DNA of 64,000 nt from Heterohyrax brucei. Its lineage: Eukaryota > Chordata > Mammalia > Hyracoidea > Procaviidae. Under the pieces are notes generated by a model that did no database searches, was not told where the DNA came from, and saw only the letters and a program-made list of their open reading frames with translations. The translations under genes were made by a program, and so were the position numbers. Shown one piece after another: positions 1-11,560 of the stretch (position 1 is the first letter of the stretch; each line of letters opens with the position of its first letter). The DNA lies in NCBI GenBank assembly GCA_028571685.1, contig CM053166.1:58738111-58802110 (forward strand), read 5' to 3'.

Positions 1-318
1 TAGAATGACACCTGGAACGATACCTCTGTCTTGACTATAATGAGCCTGAGGCTATATCACTTTAGTTACTTTAAGAACTTTACAGCATTCAGTGTTATTC
101 AAGCTTGTACTGTCAATAGAGTCACACTGTTCATACTATATATACTGCAATAAAGATTTGTAGATCTAATTCAATTGATTTATTTTCAGATGCAGTAAAT
201 TTTATTTCTAGTGTATTCTAAATTATTTGTAACTGGTTAATTTTATTAAGCTATTCTGTCTTCATATTTCCAATTTCAGTATTTTCTTTATTATATTGTT
301 ATTATATGGCAATTACAG

Positions 319-479
319 GAATCCTGGTGGTATAGTGGTTAAAAGCTACAGTGAGCTTTAAGGCTGCTAACCAAAATGTCAGCATTTTAAATCCACCAGC
401 CCCTCCTTAGAAATCCTATGGGGCAATTCTACTCTGTTATGAGTCAGAATTGACTCACCAGCAATAGGTTTTGTTTTAT
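319..479 (+). repeat. AfroSINE (short form)
   Basis: Starts at the tRNA-like head (ATCCTGGTGGTATAGTGGTT) and ends with GAGTCAGAATTGACTC and a T-rich tail. About 16 bases are inserted after the A-box region. Confidence 0.9.
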
Positions 480-484
480 TTTTT

Positions 485-1194
485 TAGAGAAAAGAAAAAG
501 CAAAATGCACTTTAGTTAATTCACCTAACTAAAAAAAAATTTAAATGGTCTTTTAGACACAAAAAAGTTTACAACAAAACCTAACACACTGTTAATATTA
601 TTCCCAAAGTAATATGCTTGCAATTTTCATTCCGTATGCAGCAAAAAATGCAACTGTAGAAGCATGGCCTGAATGATCCAGTCCCTATCAAGTTAAACTG
701 AAAACAGTGAAAAGTTGCTACGACTATCAAATAGGTATGTATCTTAACATAGCAATGTGATGTGTTCATAACCACACCCAAACTGCATTTAAAATGCTTC
801 TGCTCATCTGAGACACGGTGGAATCTGTTAGGTACTTCTCTTCAGTGCAGTAGCTCTGAGCCAGTTAAAAGAAGTCTAGTGGAATGAGGTGAGTGAAGTG
901 GGGTGGGGTGAGATGGAGTGGGTACAAGACACAGATGTTGGGTTCCTAACTTCACAACTGCCAAGGAACAATGGGGAAAATACCAAAACCATCTACTATT
1001 AGAGAACCACTGTAATCACTTCAATATAGCACATGTGTCACAAGTAATGTCCACTGGGAAATTAGTCCACTGTGTTATTTCTTGTCTTCTCCAGCAATTC
1101 CTGACATTATCAAACACATGGTTTTCAAAACATCAACAGATACCCTTGACAACAGTAAGTGATTGACACGTTGTTAATGGGCCAAACAACCTTA
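485..1194. other. Unassigned intronic sequence
   Basis: AT-rich sequence with no recognised repeat or exon. Short open frames here have no recognisable protein character. Confidence 0.4.
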
Positions 1195-1752
1195 AAAAAA
1201 CCAAAGTGAAGGAACAAGAAAGGATGAAGAAAACTAAAGATACATGGAAAAGATTAGTCTAAAGGACTAAAGGACCACATCTACCGTGGCCTCGATGAGA
1301 CTGAGTCCAGCACAACTAGATGGTGCCTAGCTACCACCACTGGCTGTCCTGACAGGTATAACAACAGAAGGTCTCAGACAGAGCTGGAGAAAAATGTAGG
1401 ACAAAATTCTAACTCACATAAAAAGATTAGACTCATTGACCTGACAGAGTCTGGAGAAACTCTCAGAGGATGGCCCCAAAGACACCTTTTCAGTTAAATA
1501 ATGAAGTCACTCCTGAGGTTCACCCTTCAGCCAAAGATTAGGTGGGCCCATAAAACAAAACAAGACTAAAGGGGCACATCAGCCCAGGGGCAAGGACTAG
1601 ACAGCAGGAAGGGACAGGAAAGCTGGTAATACAGAGCCCAAGGTTAAGAAGGTAGAGTGCTGACATGTTGTAGGGTTAACCAATATGTGTACTATTTAAT
1701 GAGAAACTAGTTTGTTCTGTACACCTTAATCTAAAGTACAACAAAAAAAAAA
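1195..1752 (+). mobile_element. L1 3' UTR, 5'-truncated copy
   Basis: Matches on the plus strand the same L1 3' UTR that is antisense near 36590-37010: shared blocks around 'tccagcacaactagatggtg' and 'ggtctcagacagagctgg'. Ends at an A-run after a 'gagaaactagtttgttctgt' block that resembles the end of the copy at 33555-34222. Confidence 0.75.
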
Positions 1753-1770
1753 GAGAGAGAGAGTAAAAAA

Positions 1771-2010
1771 AGCCAAACCCACTGCCCTTGAGTTGATTCC
1801 ACCATACGGCAACCCTATGGCAACTCTATAGGACACAGTGGAGCTGCCCCATAGGTTTTTCAAGGCTGTAAATCTTTACAGAAGCAGATTGCCACTTCTT
1901 CCATAACCACTCTCCCCACCCCCCACCCCTGCAGAGCAGCTGGTGGGTTCAAACAGCCAACTTTCTGTTTTGAAGCCAAGTGCTTTAATCACTGTGCCAC
2001 CAGGGCTCCT
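1771..2010 (-). repeat. AfroSINE (long form)
   Basis: Contains the extra middle segment (GGCTGTAAATCTTTACAGAA and a C-rich stretch) missing from the short form. The head lies at the right (TGTGCCACCAGGGCTCC on the plus strand). Confidence 0.92.
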
Positions 2011-2413
2011 CCAACCAACCTTACAGGAGGCAGAAATCAGCCATTACATTTACAACAGACTCTCATCTGTTAATTTCCTAATAAATAATTGGACACTAGC
2101 CATCTAATTCATGGTTACAAACGATGGCTACGATTATTGTTTTAAACTTTGAGAATAAAGCAAAACCAGAAATATTTACTGTTTATATCTTCTACAACTA
2201 ATATTTATTTATCTTACTTGCAGATTAGAGCTGAAAGAAATGGTTTCAGGATACATATACTTTGTTCTAAAAGCTTTCTAGTGACATCTTAATTGTGTCT
2301 CTCAGGTCTAGAAGTAAAGTTTGCTAAGATAAACACTGAGAGATACGTTGAACATTATGATGAATGTTTGGTGATTTTGAAAACCATAGATTTATTTACT
2401 TACTATGATGGAT

Positions 2414-2482
2414 GCCAAAACCAGCCAAGCGCCGTTGAGTTGGATCTGACTCACGGCGACCCTAGGGGCCGGTGTAGAGCTG
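2414..2482 (-). repeat. 5'-truncated AfroSINE with 12-bp target duplication
   Basis: A 69-bp 3' part only, with several CpG sites retained. It is flanked by exact copies of ACTATGATGGAT at 2402-2413 and 2483-2494. Confidence 0.85.
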
Positions 2483-2666
2483 ACTATGATGGATACGCCA
2501 AATAAAAAGATTAAGACATTTTCCAAAAAAGTAAACAGATGGCTAATGTTAAATGAATCATGAGAAATGATTTTTGCTGTAAATCAACATTGATAAGGAA
2601 AATGCTGATCATACGTGATAAGACAAAGTGAGGCTTGATTAAAAGTGGGCTCCATAAGTCAGACAG

Positions 2667-2779
2667 ATCTGACTCCTAACTTGAGCACTGCCATAGTTTC
2701 CAAGAAGTACCTGGTGAATTTGAACTGCCAACATTTTGGTTAGCAGCTGTAGCACTTAACCACTATACCACCAGGGTTT
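2667..2779 (-). repeat. AfroSINE, 3' part degraded
   Basis: The clear part is the head half (2690-2779), reading GCCAACATTTTGGTTAGCAG and ending ACCACCAGGGTTT. Confidence 0.85.
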
Positions 2780-2809
2780 ACAAGAGCTACATGGCCGTGG
2801 GTAAACAGT

Positions 2810-2948
2810 CATAACCTCTTGATCTTGTATTGCTTCTTTTGTAATATCTACATCACAAGTTTATTGTAAAGATTATATACCTGAAATTATGTAAATAGGC
2901 TTAATACAGTGTCTGGTACACAGCAAGTACTAAATAAATATTGGTTAA
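2810..2948 (+). repeat. MIR, 3' half
   Basis: Resembles the MIR core and 3' end: 'acagtgtctggtacacagca', then 'agtactaaataaatattggt'. Confidence 0.7.
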
Positions 2949-2964
2949 TAGTTTGGTCATCTAG

Positions 2965-3128
2965 CTCAAGGGTTTGATTCTGATAGTGCATTAGAATCCC
3001 AGAGGAATTTTCAAAGAAAGCCATTGCTTAGAGCCCTTTCCAGACCAACTAAATCAGAATATCTGGGGAGGGAGCCAAGCAGGCACTGGTATCTCTAATA
3101 TGCAGCCAGGATTGCAAACCACTGAGAA
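2965..3128 (+). repeat. MER5-type hAT element
   Basis: Ends 'gcaaaccactgagaatc' and contains a C-C-AG-A-motif stretch and 'aatcagaatatctggggagg', as in MER5A. Old, non-autonomous DNA transposon. Confidence 0.65.
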
Positions 3129-3249
3129 TCCCTTCTATAAAGTACCCAGTTGGTGGTAGTCCAGAAAATCTCCAGTGGTAAGACCCTTACTGCCTCTCAA
3201 GATAGACTGTCTCATTCTAAAAAAGCATTTCCTTAAAAGGAGGCAACAT

Positions 3250-3600
3250 CTGCCTCTGCAGTTTCTACTCACTTGCCCTTGTTCTGCTTTCTGAAGACAC
3301 TAATAACAAGCTGAAACCCTTTCCTCCATGGCCTGATGAAGCATTTGTTTCAAGAGCGTGGTGTCTAATTTCTTTAATTTGTTCCTATGACATGATTTCA
3401 ACTCTTCTCCCCATTTGGTCTGCAGCCTTTTTGGAGTATGCTGCTCAGGATGAAACTCTGTATTTCAGATGAAACCCTACCAGCTTGGTATAGAACCAGC
3501 CTAAGAGTAACAACCTTTATTTAAGACACTACATATCTATCAATTCAACCAAAGATGGGCTGAGCTTCTTGTTGCAGGCATCTCACACTACTGATAAGAG
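3250..3600 (+). repeat. L3/CR1-like LINE fragment
   Basis: The order 'ccccatttggtctgcagcct', 'gctgctcaggatgaaactct' and 'tatttcagatga' resembles the L3/CR1 3' region. Highly diverged, so the assignment is tentative. Confidence 0.45.
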
Positions 3601-3918
3601 CAACAGTTGTCAACTGACACTCTGTTTCTGTTAAAACAACTAAAGCTTTTCCTGTACTTGTCCAATTGATTTTAATATTCACATGCAGAATGTTACATAT
3701 TATTTCATCTTTCATTCAACAATATTTACTGTGCTAAGCACTTGGTATACAGAGACAAATAAATCAGACCTGGTTCTTACCCTAACCAAGTTGAAAATCT
3801 AGCATAAGAGGAGGAAAAATAAAAAACAAAACACCTACCTAAAAATGAGTTTTTGGAGCTACTTGAGCTATCTGAGCTCTCAAAAATCACTTCATTTCTT
3901 GTGTCTTAACTCTCTTTA

Positions 3919-3960
3919 ATCAGAATTGACTTGGTGGCAATGGGTTTGATTTGGTTTTTG
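3919..3960 (+). repeat. AfroSINE 3' fragment
   Basis: Only the tail end is present (CAGAATTGACTTGGTGGCAA followed by TGGGTTTG and a T-rich end). Confidence 0.7.
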
Positions 3961-4611
3961 AGCTGTTTGAGAGCTCCCTACATAGCTACACAGCACAGAT
4001 ACCCTTTCCTCTTCATGGTAGTTCAGACTGTTTCATCAATTTCATTTTTGGCAGTCTGTCGCTCTTCCTAGATTGCCTTTCCTTTTAAAAATCTTAGATG
4101 GTGCCTGAGAGGCATGCCTCTAAATTTCTATAGACTTGGTAAAATCCATCATCTGCAACTGAGACACACACCAGACTAGACTCAGTCCTCCTCCTTACTC
4201 TTCCTTTTTCTCCCTCATTATCCTCAACTCTAGAGTGACAGACTTTTCTTACCAAGGATTAAAAGACTTCCTCTTTACTAGTCAATTCCTCTTTGTAGAA
4301 CTTAATTCCCCCTCTACAAAAATTTAAACCTGAATTTTACCCTCTACTAAAATGCTTTCATCTTGATCTAATTATAGGTAGAATTTTAAGACAGTCTAAG
4401 TTCTACCAAAGTTTCCTAAGTGTATAATGTCAAGTCAGGAAATTCAATGTTAGGATTCAAATCACTTTACATTAATTAGAGCATTCACAGTTTGAGTACA
4501 CACTACTACTAAAATGCTGTCTGCCTTATTCCCTTTTGTTTTGCAAGCAACACTTAGTCAGGTATGACATGTTTGCCAAAATGAAATTAAAAGGTGTTTT
4601 CAAAAGGTAAC
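3961..4611. other. Unassigned intronic sequence
   Basis: No recognised repeat or exon. Includes a pyrimidine-rich part near 4185-4320. Confidence 0.4.
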
Positions 4612-4725
4612 TTTTATTGAGCACTTGCTATGTGCCAGGATTAAGTTCTTCATATACATTTCTTCAAGCTGAGGCTTCGAAATGATTAAGCTGTTTGCAC
4701 AAGTTTACAGTTAGGTCTGATTCTG
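4612..4725 (-). repeat. MIR
   Basis: Reverse MIR 3' end: 'ttattgagcacttgctatgt' then 'gccagg'. Degrades toward 4725. Confidence 0.65.
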
Positions 4726-5694
4726 AAAACATTCGGAACCTCTCTGTGTTACATCTGCTAAGAGGCTACTATTGAGAAGTTAGGGCAATCATTGTAAGAA
4801 AGGAATGTGATGAGACTTCCTGTAATCCTCACCTCCTGTCCTCTCACTCTTCATGATGGGTCCTCAGGCTGAGCTCTCCAAGGCAGTTAATGCCTAGGAA
4901 AGGACCAAGTGGAACTGCTACGATTCTCTGCTGCCACAAACAACAAGCGGAATTCACACATTAGCTCCTGTAAGTTTCTAGACAGGTGTTGTGCTCTCTT
5001 GGTCTATTATGTCAATTATATACCCCTAACTTGCTCTCAGGTATACAATGGAAGAAAGTTAGGGCCCTCACCATAGACTGAGAAATGTCCATAGTTTGTT
5101 TGTTAAATCCTGTGTGGCAACATGTGTCAAAAATGAATGAAAGCCATATAAGAGGGATAAGGGTCAAGACAGGAAGCAGTTTTGAGGCTAGGTACAGGGC
5201 CATCAGTGGACCCACACACTCACAAGGTTATAACCACCTTGAAGAACACTGATGTTGGTCTTTGAAAAATATCAGCTATAGTTTTTCTTCATTTCCATCT
5301 CTATTCTCCATAAGAAAAGATGATCTTATAATTCAATTATTTATTTTAATATAATAAATGAAACCAGCTTTGAATGCATACCACAACCACAGGAAACGTT
5401 AGAAAAGAACCATGTATAAGAGCCTACTGTATTTTGTATTTCCTGCTTGTTTGGTGATACAATAATGCTGCTATATACAGAGTATAGGTATCCAAATAGT
5501 CTAAACAAGGATAAAAGTAAAGTTTCTCACAATACCCAAAAATTAATCATTTGCTATTTATGCTTTGAGTTAAAGTAATTGCCATTAAAATAGAAAATGA
5601 CTGTTTGGCATTATATTGCAGGACAAATCTGAAGACACAATAACTACCCACAAGGAACATGTCATTTAGCATCTTCACTTTTTGATCCCCACAG
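4726..5694 (+). other. GPR34 upstream flank
   Basis: About 1 kb without a recognised repeat. It ends in the acceptor-like tract before the coding exon. I could not identify leader exons or a promoter here; in human the first exon is several kilobases upstream and may lie outside the window. Confidence 0.4.
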
Positions 5695-5700
5695 AAGACA

Positions 5701-6837
5701 ATGAAAAGTCGTACTGTCACAATGATGACAACTTCAGTCAGCAGCTGGCCTTTCTCCTCCCATGGAACACACTTTATCACTAATCACAGTGACCAATCAC
5801 CACAGAACTCAGAAATATCAAATGTTACTGCTGCCTGCTCCATGGATGAAAACTTACTGTCTCGAGTGTTAACAACATTCTACTCTATTATTTTCATTGT
5901 GGGACTGGTTGGGAATGTAATTGCCCTCTATGTATTTCTGGGTATCCACCGCAAAAGAAATTCTATTCAAATTTACCTACTTAATGTTGCCATAGCAGAC
6001 CTCCTACTCATCTTCTGCCTCCCTTTCCGAATAATGTATCACATTAACCAAAACACATGGACACTGGGTGTGGTTTTTTGCAAGGTTGTGGGAACACTAT
6101 TTTATATGAACATGTACATTAGCATTATTTTGCTTGGATTCATCAGTTTGGATCGCTATATAAAAATTAACCGATCTATACAACAACGGAAGGTAATAAC
6201 AACCAAACAAAGTATTTATGTTTGCTGCACAGTATGGATGATTGCTCTAGCTGTATTTCTAACTATGATTATCTTACCACTGAGGAAAGAATGGGACAAT
6301 TCCACCATGTGTTTCCATTATAGAGATAAGCATAATGCAAAAGGAGAAGCAATTTTTAACCTGATTCTCGTGGTAATGTTCTGGCTAATTTTCCTACTAA
6401 CAATCCTTTCATACATTAAAATAGGCAAGAATTTATTGAGGATTTCTAAAAGGAGGTCAAAATTTCCTAATTCTGGTAAATATGCTACTACAGCCCGAAA
6501 TTCCTTTATTGTACTTATCATTTTTACTATATGTTTTGTTCCCTACCATACCTTTCGATTCATCTATGTTTTTTCACAGCTAAATAAGTCGCCTTGCTAC
6601 TGGAAGGAAATCGCTCACAAAACCAATGAGATCATGCTGGTTCTCTCCTCTTTTAATAGCTGCTTAGACCCAGTCATGTATTTCCTGATGTCCAGTAACA
6701 TCCGCAAAATAATGTGCCAACTTCTTTCAAGACGATTTCAAGGAGAAGCAAGTAGGAGTGAGAGCACTTCAGAATATAAACCAGGATACCCTCTGCATGA
6801 TACATCTGTTGCAGTTAAAGTTTTGTCTCCTTCTTGA
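5701..6837 (+). CDS. GPR34: GPR34, P2Y12-like class A GPCR
   Basis: An intact single-exon reading frame of 378 codons; the human protein is about 381. It is a seven-transmembrane class A receptor. Visible landmarks: N-glycosylation sequons N28-H-S, N41-V-T and N200-S-T; TM1 with G71-N72; D100 in TM2 (LLNVAIAD); C127 at the top of TM3, pairing with C204 in loop 2; DRY at 151-153; W179 in TM4; CFVPYH at 278-283 in TM6; NSCLDPVMY at 319-327 in TM7; a Ser-rich cytoplasmic tail. The family belongs to the P2Y12-like cluster and responds to lysophosphatidylserine through Gi, with high expression in microglia and other myeloid cells (established knowledge). The start has A at -3 and follows an acceptor-like tract (AG at 5693-5694), so the coding exon probably begins at 5695 and leader exons lie upstream. 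In-frame Met8 and Met9 are possible secondary starts. It sits antisense inside CASK intron 5. Confidence 0.97.
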   Translation: MKSRTVTMMTTSVSSWPFSSHGTHFITNHSDQSPQNSEISNVTAACSMDENLLSRVLTTFYSIIFIVGLVGNVIALYVFLGIHRKRNSIQIYLLNVAIADLLLIFCLPFRIMYHINQNTWTLGVVFCKVVGTLFYMNMYISIILLGFISLDRYIKINRSIQQRKVITTKQSIYVCCTVWMIALAVFLTMIILPLRKEWDNSTMCFHYRDKHNAKGEAIFNLILVVMFWLIFLLTILSYIKIGKNLLRISKRRSKFPNSGKYATTARNSFIVLIIFTICFVPYHTFRFIYVFSQLNKSPCYWKEIAHKTNEIMLVLSSFNSCLDPVMYFLMSSNIRKIMCQLLSRRFQGEASRSESTSEYKPGYPLHDTSVAVKVLSPS

Positions 6838-7365
6838 AGTACTTGAGTTACTTCGAGTACAGATTAAAAAGAATGACAACACAGACTCTTATTTCCTTGA
6901 AGCGCTAAAACAACTGTAAAACAAAGCTCTAGCATTTATAAGTCTCTAATCTTCTCATAGCTCTTTTCTTATTTGGCATATTTCATTTGCTTACTTGTAA
7001 AATATTTCAAGGGAAAGAAAAGCTTACATTTATCATTAGATTTTAAATGTGCACATAAAATCTTTGAAAACCAAATTGTTAGCCTAACATGCTTAACATA
7101 GATGATGATGTTGAGTGAAATTCAATAGCTTTAACAACAAAAAAATTAGGGAAAATTCCATAGTTTCTAAAGTCACTAGTTACTAAAATCAAGCACCTAG
7201 TACTAGTACTAACGTAAAATATGATTAAAATAAGTGAAATGATTTTGGAATCAACTGAAAATGTCAAAAATATATGTTCATTTGTCATTTGAAAAACTTG
7301 TAGAATTTGTCAATGTATTCCTTTATGCCGAAACCCTTATGCCCATATATCAGATGAAACTAATT

Positions 7366-7382
7366 AATAAAATCCTAATAAA
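7366..7382 (+). promoter_or_regulatory. GPR34: GPR34 polyadenylation signals
   Basis: Two AATAAA hexamers, at 7366-7371 and 7377-7382, lie about 530-545 bases after the GPR34 stop, the first good signals downstream. They imply a 3' UTR of roughly 0.55 kb. Confidence 0.55.
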
Positions 7383-7549
7383 AACAACATCACCTACCAT
7401 CTATCACTGCTTAAATAAGAATGGAAAGAATTTAAATATTGTACAGTAAAACCAAACAACAGATGAGCTAAGGATTCAATAGCCTAGCAACAGGACTTAA
7501 AATCACCCCTTATTTAAAACAGATTTATTAATGACTTAGCTATCTTGGA

Positions 7550-7576
7550 TCCGACTCGACGGCACTTGGCTTGCTC
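7550..7576 (+). repeat. 27-bp AfroSINE insertion with 13-bp target duplication
   Basis: The insert carries the SINE 3' motif CCGACTCGACGGCACTTGG with its CpGs intact. It is flanked by exact TAGCTATCTTGGA at 7537-7549 and 7577-7589. Confidence 0.85.
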
Positions 7577-7589
7577 TAGCTATCTTGGA

Positions 7590-8210
7590 CCATATCAGTA
7601 AAATACACAGTAAAAGTGAAGATGTGTATACCATATGGCCCAGCAAGTCCATTTCTAGGTATAAATCTTACAGAATTACTGAAGTATGTATACAGGGATG
7701 CATATGTAATGATGCTCAGTAAACTACTACTGATCATAACACTAAACAATTGGAAAGTGCCTAATTAATTATCCGTCAGTGTAAAGGACTACAGAAGTAA
7801 ACTGGCTTATTCACAAAGTGGAGTACTACACAGCACTTCAAATTAAATGAACTACATCCACATGTATCAACATGGGCACATCTCAAAAACAATGTTGAAC
7901 GACCACAAACTGTAAAAGGGAATGTGTCATATGAAATCATCTATGTAAAATACAAAAATATATAAATAATACCATATTCTTTATGAATCTATACATATGT
8001 AATACAAATACAAAACATGCATGGCAATACACCAACATATATACCAACTTCAAGTCAACCTAGGGTACCTCTGGAGAGATTTGAAGCAAAATATGGCAAA
8101 ATGCTAATGTCTGTTAAACCTAGGAGGTAAGCATGTGGGTGTCAACTATTATTATTTTTGATATATTTTTGGGTGTTTGAAATATTCATAGTAAGAAGGA
8201 AAACCTGTAA
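7590..8210 (+). mobile_element. Old L1 (L1M-type) 3' end
   Basis: Typical ancient L1 3' terminal order: 'ccatatggcccagcaagtcc' ... 'acaattggaaagtgcctaat' ... 'ggagtactacacagcacttc' ... 'acctctggagag'. No intact frame. Confidence 0.7.
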
Positions 8211-8299
8211 ATTAGAATCAAAAGAATCAAATTCTGAAATTTTCATGAATATTCAAAAAGAATCGTACAGTAAGGTCTATGAGAAAAAGATCTCTATCT

Positions 8300-8396
8300 T
8301 ATTCATCATTGCCTCCTTGGAGCTTACTCAGCACACTGCTTGGCACAGAGGAGATCACCATATATTTGTTGACTAACTGGACAGATGAATGACACA
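8300..8396 (+). repeat. L2 or MIR 3' end
   Basis: 'cagcacactgcttggcacag' followed by 'atatttgttgactaactgga' resembles the L2 3' terminus. Confidence 0.55.
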
Positions 8397-10241
8397 AGAA
8401 GGGAAGGAAAGCTGGAGTACTTAAAAGAAGAAAAATACATTGTGTACTTAGTGTTTTTCTAGTCAATCTACTCAGATCTAGCAGTATAGAATGTCAAGAA
8501 AATTACAGTCTAGGAGCTTATCACTAGAGCAGCCATTTTCCCAAGTGTGGCTAGCATTTGCCCAATTCTTGGGTTCCTCACAGAACCCAAATGCTGTTGA
8601 ATGAAGGGTAAAAGCCTGTTAAGACAAATGCCACGGATCCATTCATCAGTTGCTGTCACAGAGTATGAAGACTTTTTTACAGTCAAAATACTTCTTAAAC
8701 CTTAAGGTAGGTCACTCTCTGGGAAAACATTGATGAGGGTTAAGATTTTTGTTAGAGTTGATTATATGGTAATGAGATTTGGCTTGTATACAATTAATGC
8801 TCATTTAACCATATTTCAAAAAGTACACATAACTGGTTGAATAAAGAATAGGTCAAAGGAGAATTACATTAAAAAAGTAATATTTGAGAATAAAAACAGA
8901 AACTCACAGAAGAATGAGAGACTCAGAAAACAGTAATAAAATGGTATTAATTACCTTGCACTGACATTAACAAATACCAACTAACTGAAATCGAGCATTT
9001 GCTTGTATGATTTAAAAATGTGAATATATTGATTTTCCCTTACATCCTAAAGTTCAAATTTTTTCACACTGTTGGTAAACATTTTATATTCCTCCATGTC
9101 TCTACTGTAAACATACAGTTTAGTTAAATTACATTAGCAAATATTCTTAATAGCTTTAAAGGAGCATTAAAAGAAAAATATAGTTTCAGAAGCTGCTTGT
9201 CTCACTATTTGTATTAAATGAAATGATCCTTATAAAAGTTTTGTATAATAGCACTAACATTTTTTTAAACACACTGAATTAATTCTTGCTATTATTTGCA
9301 ATAAAATACTTTTTGAATTTTAAAAGTAGATCTGTCTGTAACCGTGTAATGAATTCTGTTTACATAGATGTTTTGAGTAACCTGAATCCTGAGAATGTCT
9401 CCAAATTTTTAGAAAAATATCCTACTAACTTAACAAATTTAAGGCTATTTATTTTACATCATCTTTTATTTGTTCCTGAGTATGAGTATATGCAAGCAAC
9501 ATATCTACCTTCCCTCATCCAAGGGTCAGTTCTCGAAGTATATAGCACAGAATAAGAAAATTCAGAAATACATGCATATCTTCACCTTGAGAACATACCT
9601 CTAAATAACATCTCCCATATGCAAAACCAAATAAGGGCAAAATTAACTACCTGGCTGCCAGAACCAGACAGAAATGCCAAATAACTTTTATTAGTTTTGG
9701 AAAAGTATTTGTGCGGGACCCAGTTTAATAGTGATTGAATTTCTAAGATCAGGGCAGTAGAAAAAGAAAAAGCTTTCATTAATACAGAAGTTTTTATTTT
9801 CAAGTTCTTTTTAAAATGGATTAATTGGTCTTGTCGGACATGACTCAGTGGCAGTGGTTTTTGATCTTGTTGATATGAAAGCAGATTAATAATTAACAAC
9901 TCTTTGAAGCAAAGCCTTTCTGCAAGTTTTCCATAAGAGAACAATGGAATGAAATAGAGTTCTTTCAACAGGCAACCTGGATTTTGCAGAAACATATTAA
10001 CAGGCTGGTTATTTTTTAGGCTTTTGAAATATAATGGAAATGTACTTTATCAGACAGTAAAATGTATTCTTTTCCTACAATAAAGAAAACATTGTGGGGC
10101 AAACCCAAGGATAAACTTACCAGTGGAACAGAATACATATCTCTAAGCAGACCCAGCATGATAATATGAAAAGAGTGTATGATAAATTAATGGTTCTCAA
10201 AAGAAGGTAGACTGTAGATTCTGTTAGTCAAGATGTACTAG
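8397..10241. other. Unassigned intronic sequence
   Basis: Nearly 1.9 kb, AT-rich, without a confident feature. A weak AfroSINE-like tail may lie at 9839-9870 (GGACATGACTCAGTGGCAGT). The open frames at 9286-9555 (+) and 9582-9995 (-) resemble no protein I know. Confidence 0.4.
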
Positions 10242-10252
10242 AATCTTGCAAA

Positions 10253-10421
10253 ATAAATAAAATGAAACCCATCCTCAATGAGTGGATTACAACCCATACC
10301 CCCCCCCCCAGAACAGAATAGAAATGTCCCATAAAGTTTCCAAGGAGTGGGTGGTGGATTTGAACTGCCAACCTTTTGGTTAGCAGCCTGAGTTCTTAAT
10401 CACTGTGCCACCAAGGCTCCA
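10253..10421 (-). repeat. AfroSINE (short form) with target duplication
   Basis: Flanked by AATCTTGCAAA at 10242-10252 and 10422-10432. Contains a C-run at about 10300-10309. Confidence 0.92.
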
Positions 10422-10432
10422 AATCTTGCAAA

Positions 10433-11351
10433 GGCGAAGTGTAATTTTAAAAGCTTCTTAAGTGACTCTGATACACACTTCTCCTTCAGTTAGAATCTCT
10501 ACAAATAAAAGAAGCATCACAAAAACCATAGAGGAAGGGAAGGATGGAGTAGTAAAGACTGTTACGCCTGTCTTCTGTTAAAGCCAATTTATACCTCCCT
10601 TTCTATCATACCCCCAAAATTATAAGTGGATTAAAGAATTGCAAGTAAAAGACAAAATCATTAAGAGCCAAAAGTACATAAGAAACTGATTCATCTGTGG
10701 ATAGGTAAGAATTTTCTATTAATAAAATAATAAAAATTGTTATAACAAAAAACTCATATAGTTGACTTAAAGATTTAGATTCTTCTTTGCTAAAAGCTGT
10801 ATGCAAAAATACGAAGCAGGAAAAATATTCACATTATCCATGACATTTACCAGAGAGACTTTTAGATGTAAAAGGTATTAGCATGACAAGGCATTAGCAG
10901 ACACAATAAACTATATATAAAGAGACTTGTATTTCTGACCAGAAGAAAGCACGCAAACTTCAGAATATAATCTCAATTATGTCAATTCTGATGAAATAGA
11001 AAATGTGGCACAGTCTCATGCCATATTTTCACAGTGGCATCGCCCAACTGAGAGAACATTCCTATTAAAGCAGCCAATTACAGTGGCTCAGTTCAGTCGG
11101 CTTTTCAGATGATGAAGAGAATTGGGTGGGTGGTGGTAACAACTGACACAGAACTGGAAAGGAAGTGTGCCTTGTTCTAAACTATTTTGCCTCTTATTTA
11201 TACACAGCTACCCTTCAATTTCATATGCAAGGGAATGGGAAGTTACTATGTTAGCAGTTTTACACATGTTTCATCATTATAATCTTCACTGCACTGTGTT
11301 GTGTCAATTTCATTTTATACATGGAGATGTTTGGGTGTGAAAGTAAATCTC
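10433..11351. other. Unassigned intronic sequence
   Basis: No recognised repeat or exon. Confidence 0.4.
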
Positions 11352-11560
11352 TGCTGATGTTGTTCGGTGTAATCCAGCTGATTCCAATTCATAGTGACTC
11401 CTCGTGACACAGCAGAACTGCCCATAGGGTTTTGTTGGCTGCAGTCTTTAAGGGGAGCAGATTGTCAGGTCTTTCTCCTGGAAAGACACTGGATGTATTC
11501 CAACTTCCAGCTTTTCGGTTAACAACCAAGTGCTTAATCAATGTGCCACCAGGGGTCCCT
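11352..11560 (-). repeat. AfroSINE (long form)
   Basis: The middle segment (GGCTGCAGTCTTTAAGGGGA, then TCTTTCTCC) is present. The head ends TGTGCCACCAGGGG. Confidence 0.9.

Noticed and set aside
1151-1158. A donor-like ACA-GTAAGT as the end of a GPR34 leader exon
   Set aside because: No supporting acceptor or conserved exon body could be seen; position alone is not enough.
1-5000. CASK exon 6
   Set aside because: No minus-strand match to the PHCVLLASKENS segment was seen; it must lie beyond the left edge.
9286-9555. 89-codon plus-strand frame with a repeat-protein look (NLNPENVSKFLEKY)
   Set aside because: No homology recognised, no exon signals, surrounded by non-coding AT-rich sequence.
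9582-9995. 137-codon minus-strand frame
   Set aside because: Composition and sequence resemble no protein family, it has no splice or promoter context, and frames of this length are expected in AT-rich DNA of this size.
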